From the NCBI GenBank assembly GCA_027016055.1, contig JALWBF010000168.1, positions 1,164-6,961 on the forward strand: a stretch of 5,798 nt of DNA. Reading direction: 5' to 3'. The notes beneath the pieces are model-generated. The model saw nothing but the letters and a program-made list of their open reading frames with translations. It was not told the DNA's origin and searched no databases. This document shows positions 3,305-5,798 of the stretch, piece after piece; within the stretch, counting starts at the first letter, position 1, and each line of letters starts with the position of its first letter. Source of the DNA: Archaeoglobaceae archaeon. Its GTDB lineage: Archaea; Halobacteriota; Archaeoglobi; Archaeoglobales; Archaeoglobaceae. A program made the translations under genes and the position numbers.

Positions 3305-5308
3305 ATGATTAGCAGTCCGGAGGTATGGAAGGAGTTCTTTGAAACCTATTATCGGGATGAGATAAACAAGCTTGCGGAAAGCATAGAGAACGGAAACAAG
3401 CCGACGCTCTACGTTGACGTTAAGAAGGATCTGGTGTTCTTTAGAGAAATGAAGTTGATGGAGGAGCTATTCAACAATCCTGATAAGGTTATTAAAGATG
3501 CTCAGGAGGGTTTGAGTCTAGTTCACACGATTTACGATGCCGATTTGTCGGGCTGTAAGGTTAGGTTCAAGAACATTCCATCTACGAGGAGGCTTTTGGT
3601 TAAGCAGGTGGATTGTAGCATCATAAACAAGTTCGTTGCTGTTGAAGGTATAGTTAGAAGGATCACCGAAATTCGACCTTATGTCGTTAAGGCTATCTAC
3701 GAATGTCAGAACTGCGGGAATATTTTGGAAGTTCCGGTAGGCGGAGGAAGGATGCAAAAAAGTTTGAAGTGCGATTGTAAGGGAAGGATGGAGCTTCAAA
3801 TAGATAAATGCGAACTTACCAATGTTCAGAGGGTCGAAATTCAAGATCTGCCAGAAAATTTGGACAGCGGAGAGCCTCCGAGGCTTTTGAGGGTCGTTCT
3901 GATGGATGAGTTGGCCGGGAAGATCCTTCCGGGTGATAAGGTTATAATAAACGGGATAGCAAGGGCGACGATCGACAAGAAATCTTCGGCGATCTTGGAC
4001 GTTTACATAGAGGCGAACTCGTTGGAATATATCCAGCAGGACGTTAGAAGCTTGCAGATCACGGAGAGCGATAAGCAGAAGATAAAGGAGCTCGCCAAAA
4101 GACCCGACATATACGACATCCTCGTAAGGTCGATAGCACCTTCGATAAAGGGATACGAAACCGTAAAGCTCGCGATAGTCCTTCAGCTCTTCGGAGGTGT
4201 TTCTAGGGTAAATCCGGATGGAACGAGGGTTAGGGGGGACATCCATATTCTGCTCGTCGGCGATCCATCGGTTGCTAAGTCCCAGATTCTGAGGGCTGTG
4301 AAGCAGATAGCTCCGAGGGCTGTTCTGACTACCGGATACTCTTCATCCGGTGCCGGATTGACCGTAACTGCTGTAAAGGGAGAGGACGGAAAGTGGACGA
4401 TAGAAGCCGGAGCTCTGGTTTTGGCAGATAGAGGAATAGCGCTCATAGATGAACTTGAAAAGATGAACAAGAACGACAGAAGGTATATACTCGAAGCTTT
4501 GGAGCAACAAACAATTTCTATATCAAAGGCTGGAATAAACGCCACTCTTAATTCAAGATGCTCCGTCTTAGCCGCTGCGAATCCGAAGAGGGGTAGATTC
4601 AACAAGTTCGAGCCTCTCGTCGAGCAGATAGACATCGAACCCCCTTTGCTGAGCAGATTCGACCTCGTTTTCGTCATAATGGACGAACCGGATGAGAGGA
4701 GGGATGAGGAGCTCGCGGATTTCATCCTTTCCGATAACGTTGAGGAGAAGAAGCCTGAGATTCCGATCGATTTGCTCAGGAAATACATTCTATACGTTAG
4801 AAGAACTATAAAGGATGTGAAGATAGATGAGGAGGCTAAAAAGAGGCTGAAGGAGTTTTACAAGAAGCTGAGATCTATGAGCAAGGAGGATAACACGATA
4901 GCCATCACAGCAAGACAGCTCGAGGCTCTTAGAAGGCTTACGGAAGCTTCAGCTAAAGCGAGGCTGAGCAACGTTGCCACTGTTGAAGATGCGGAGAGGG
5001 CAATAAGCATATTCAGAAAGTGCTTGGAGCAGATAGCGATAGATCCGGAAACGGGCAAGATAGATATAGACTACGCCTTCACCGGCACATCTGCAACTCA
5101 GAGGGATAGGATCGCAATAATCAAGAGGATAGTGGAGGAACTTGAAGATAAGCACGAAAAAGGGGCTCCAGAGGAGGAGATAATCAGGATGGCTGAGGAA
5201 AGGGGGATAAGCAGAGAGAAGGCTGAGGAGATTCTGATGAAGCTCAAGCAGAAGGGTGAGATATATTCTCCGAGATACGGATATTACAGGGTTGTGAAGT
5301 ATGAGTAG
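3305..5308 (+). CDS. mcm: replicative helicase MCM
   Basis: MCM is the hexameric 3'-5' DNA helicase that opens the archaeal replication fork. Its 667 residues are normal length with no intein. An N-terminal helical and OB-fold region (1-245) carries a zinc site with Cys134, Cys137, Cys156 and Cys158; the second pair is C-x-C, tighter than the common C-x2-C. The AAA+ core (about 265-580) shows Walker A GDPSVAKSQ (319-327, Lys325), Walker B LIDELEKM (380-387, Asp382 Glu383), sensor 1 AAANP (Asn426), arginine finger LLSRFD (Arg451) and sensor 2 TARQLEAL (Arg537). Walker A has Ser322 where glycine is usual. A winged-helix tail fills about 600-667. ATG 3305 is the start: there is no better in-frame choice, and the family alignment begins here. 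It is a single-gene unit, convergent with the nuclease gene 29 nt downstream. Confidence 0.97.
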   Translation: MISSPEVWKEFFETYYRDEINKLAESIENGNKPTLYVDVKKDLVFFREMKLMEELFNNPDKVIKDAQEGLSLVHTIYDADLSGCKVRFKNIPSTRRLLVKQVDCSIINKFVAVEGIVRRITEIRPYVVKAIYECQNCGNILEVPVGGGRMQKSLKCDCKGRMELQIDKCELTNVQRVEIQDLPENLDSGEPPRLLRVVLMDELAGKILPGDKVIINGIARATIDKKSSAILDVYIEANSLEYIQQDVRSLQITESDKQKIKELAKRPDIYDILVRSIAPSIKGYETVKLAIVLQLFGGVSRVNPDGTRVRGDIHILLVGDPSVAKSQILRAVKQIAPRAVLTTGYSSSGAGLTVTAVKGEDGKWTIEAGALVLADRGIALIDELEKMNKNDRRYILEALEQQTISISKAGINATLNSRCSVLAAANPKRGRFNKFEPLVEQIDIEPPLLSRFDLVFVIMDEPDERRDEELADFILSDNVEEKKPEIPIDLLRKYILYVRRTIKDVKIDEEAKKRLKEFYKKLRSMSKEDNTIAITARQLEALRRLTEASAKARLSNVATVEDAERAISIFRKCLEQIAIDPETGKIDIDYAFTGTSATQRDRIAIIKRIVEELEDKHEKGAPEEEIIRMAEERGISREKAEEILMKLKQKGEIYSPRYGYYRVVKYE

Positions 5309-5337
5309 ACCTCAGACCAGGAACGCATCATCACACT

Positions 5338-5798
5338 TCAGCGGTCCGACAGATCATCATCGGCAACGATTCTAAATCCCAATCTGCTCAAAATATTTAT
5401 AGCCCATCTGTTAGGCTTTATAACGATTTTTTCACCTTCGTAAAAGAGATCCATGAGCTTAAGCATGTTGTTTACGAACTCTCTGCTAAAGGGTTCTCCA
5501 ATATCGATTCCGTCATCGCTCAAATGTGCGTTCATGTTCAGCAGACGATCGCATCCGAATTCGCAGCCGGTAGATGCTAAAAACAATCCTTCCACATGCC
5601 CGAACCAGTAAACGACTATTCCCCTTCCGAATCGCTTAAGATATTCGTAATACTGCCTCCTCCAATACTGAGAGTGGACGCTCGGATCGCCGAACATGGC
5701 TTTGCTTTCTATCCATTTTACTTCGAATCCATCGATTTTCAAAGGTTTCTCAAGCAAAAAGTCCGGAGTCTTACCCCCGTTTTTTCTAAGCTCATCTT
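5338..5798 (-). CDS. TPD-motif PD-(D/E)XK nuclease, archaeal CDIN1 (C15orf41) homologue (5' end cut by window edge)
   Basis: The visible 152 residues, read from codon 5796 to the TGA at 5338-5340, contain KTPDFLLE followed by WIESKAMFGD and YLKRFGRGIVVYWFG. The TPD...ESK arrangement gives the PD-(D/E)XK nuclease signature: Asp of TPD, then Glu and Lys of ESK. The whole block closely resembles human CDIN1, whose family is predicted to be a Holliday-junction-resolvase-like nuclease and whose mutation causes congenital dyserythropoietic anaemia I. The archaeal proteins are essentially uncharacterised. The C-terminal part includes GCEFGC, two cysteines three residues apart, and ends hydrophilic. 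An internal TTG at 5757 lies after the TPD motif and so cannot be the true start; the N-terminus lies beyond the right edge. The gene faces mcm tail to tail, with 29 nt and no clear terminator between them. Confidence 0.85.
   Translation of the reverse strand, partial: DELRKNGGKTPDFLLEKPLKIDGFEVKWIESKAMFGDPSVHSQYWRRQYYEYLKRFGRGIVVYWFGHVEGLFLASTGCEFGCDRLLNMNAHLSDDGIDIGEPFSREFVNNMLKLMDLFYEGEKIVIKPNRWAINILSRLGFRIVADDDLSDR

Noticed and set aside
3518..4246. Long minus-strand open frame opposite mcm, with others at 4183-4788, 4858-5058 and 4949-5155
   Set aside because: mcm motifs occupy the plus strand throughout; the opposite-strand products are low-complexity or motif-free.
5309..5337. Terminator between mcm and the nuclease gene
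   Set aside because: The 29-nt gap has neither a T-run nor a stable hairpin on either strand.
1..5798. CRISPR array, insertion sequence, intein or known defence system
   Set aside because: No spaced repeat series, transposase, terminal inverted repeats, intein motifs in mcm or nifH, or defence-gene domains were seen.

Overview
The window looks like chromosomal DNA from a thermophilic euryarchaeon. The signs are an MCM replicative helicase with its own TATA-type promoter and no Shine-Dalgarno (SD) site, a tRNA without encoded CCA, archaeal GGAGGTG/GGTGA ribosome sites, AT-rich TATA boxes, and nitrogenase genes in the archaeal order nifH-nifI1-nifI2. The protein sequences made me think of Archaeoglobales or relatives (for example the Ferroglobus/Geoglobus side), with methanogens as the alternative. 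That placement is an impression and was not computed.

Layout. Positions 1-1394 (minus strand) carry the 5' part of a nitrogen-fixation operon: nifH (dinitrogenase reductase), then nifI1 and nifI2, the two PII-like proteins that switch nitrogenase off when fixed nitrogen is plentiful. nifI2 runs off the left edge, where nifD/nifK would be expected. A run of seven T lies between nifI1 and nifI2. A clear promoter with a strong ribosome site precedes nifH, and upstream of it is an AT-rich patch of 10-bp-spaced repeats. Divergent from nifH is a radical SAM protein of the spore-photolyase-like (COG1533) type (1559-2320). An AT-rich gap follows, then a tRNA-Gly(GCC) gene (2448-2520).

Positions 2502-3214 (minus strand) hold the most unusual part: a multi-spanning membrane protein broken into out-of-frame pieces. 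Near its start is an (AT)6 tract; removing one AT unit joins two open frames exactly. Near its end is a perfect 13-bp tandem duplication; removing one copy restores a stop codon just short of the tRNA gene. With both corrected, one 220-residue membrane protein results. Either the gene is a recent pseudogene or it is switched by repeat-length change. I recognise no family for it.

Positions 3305-5308 carry mcm, with intact AAA+ motifs and a winged-helix tail. Convergent with it, and cut by the right edge, is a TPD-motif PD-(D/E)XK nuclease, the archaeal counterpart of human CDIN1 (C15orf41). The nif genes form one functional unit. The radical SAM gene, tRNA, membrane gene, mcm and nuclease are separate transcription units with no proven functional link, though mcm and the putative nuclease are both DNA-metabolism genes.
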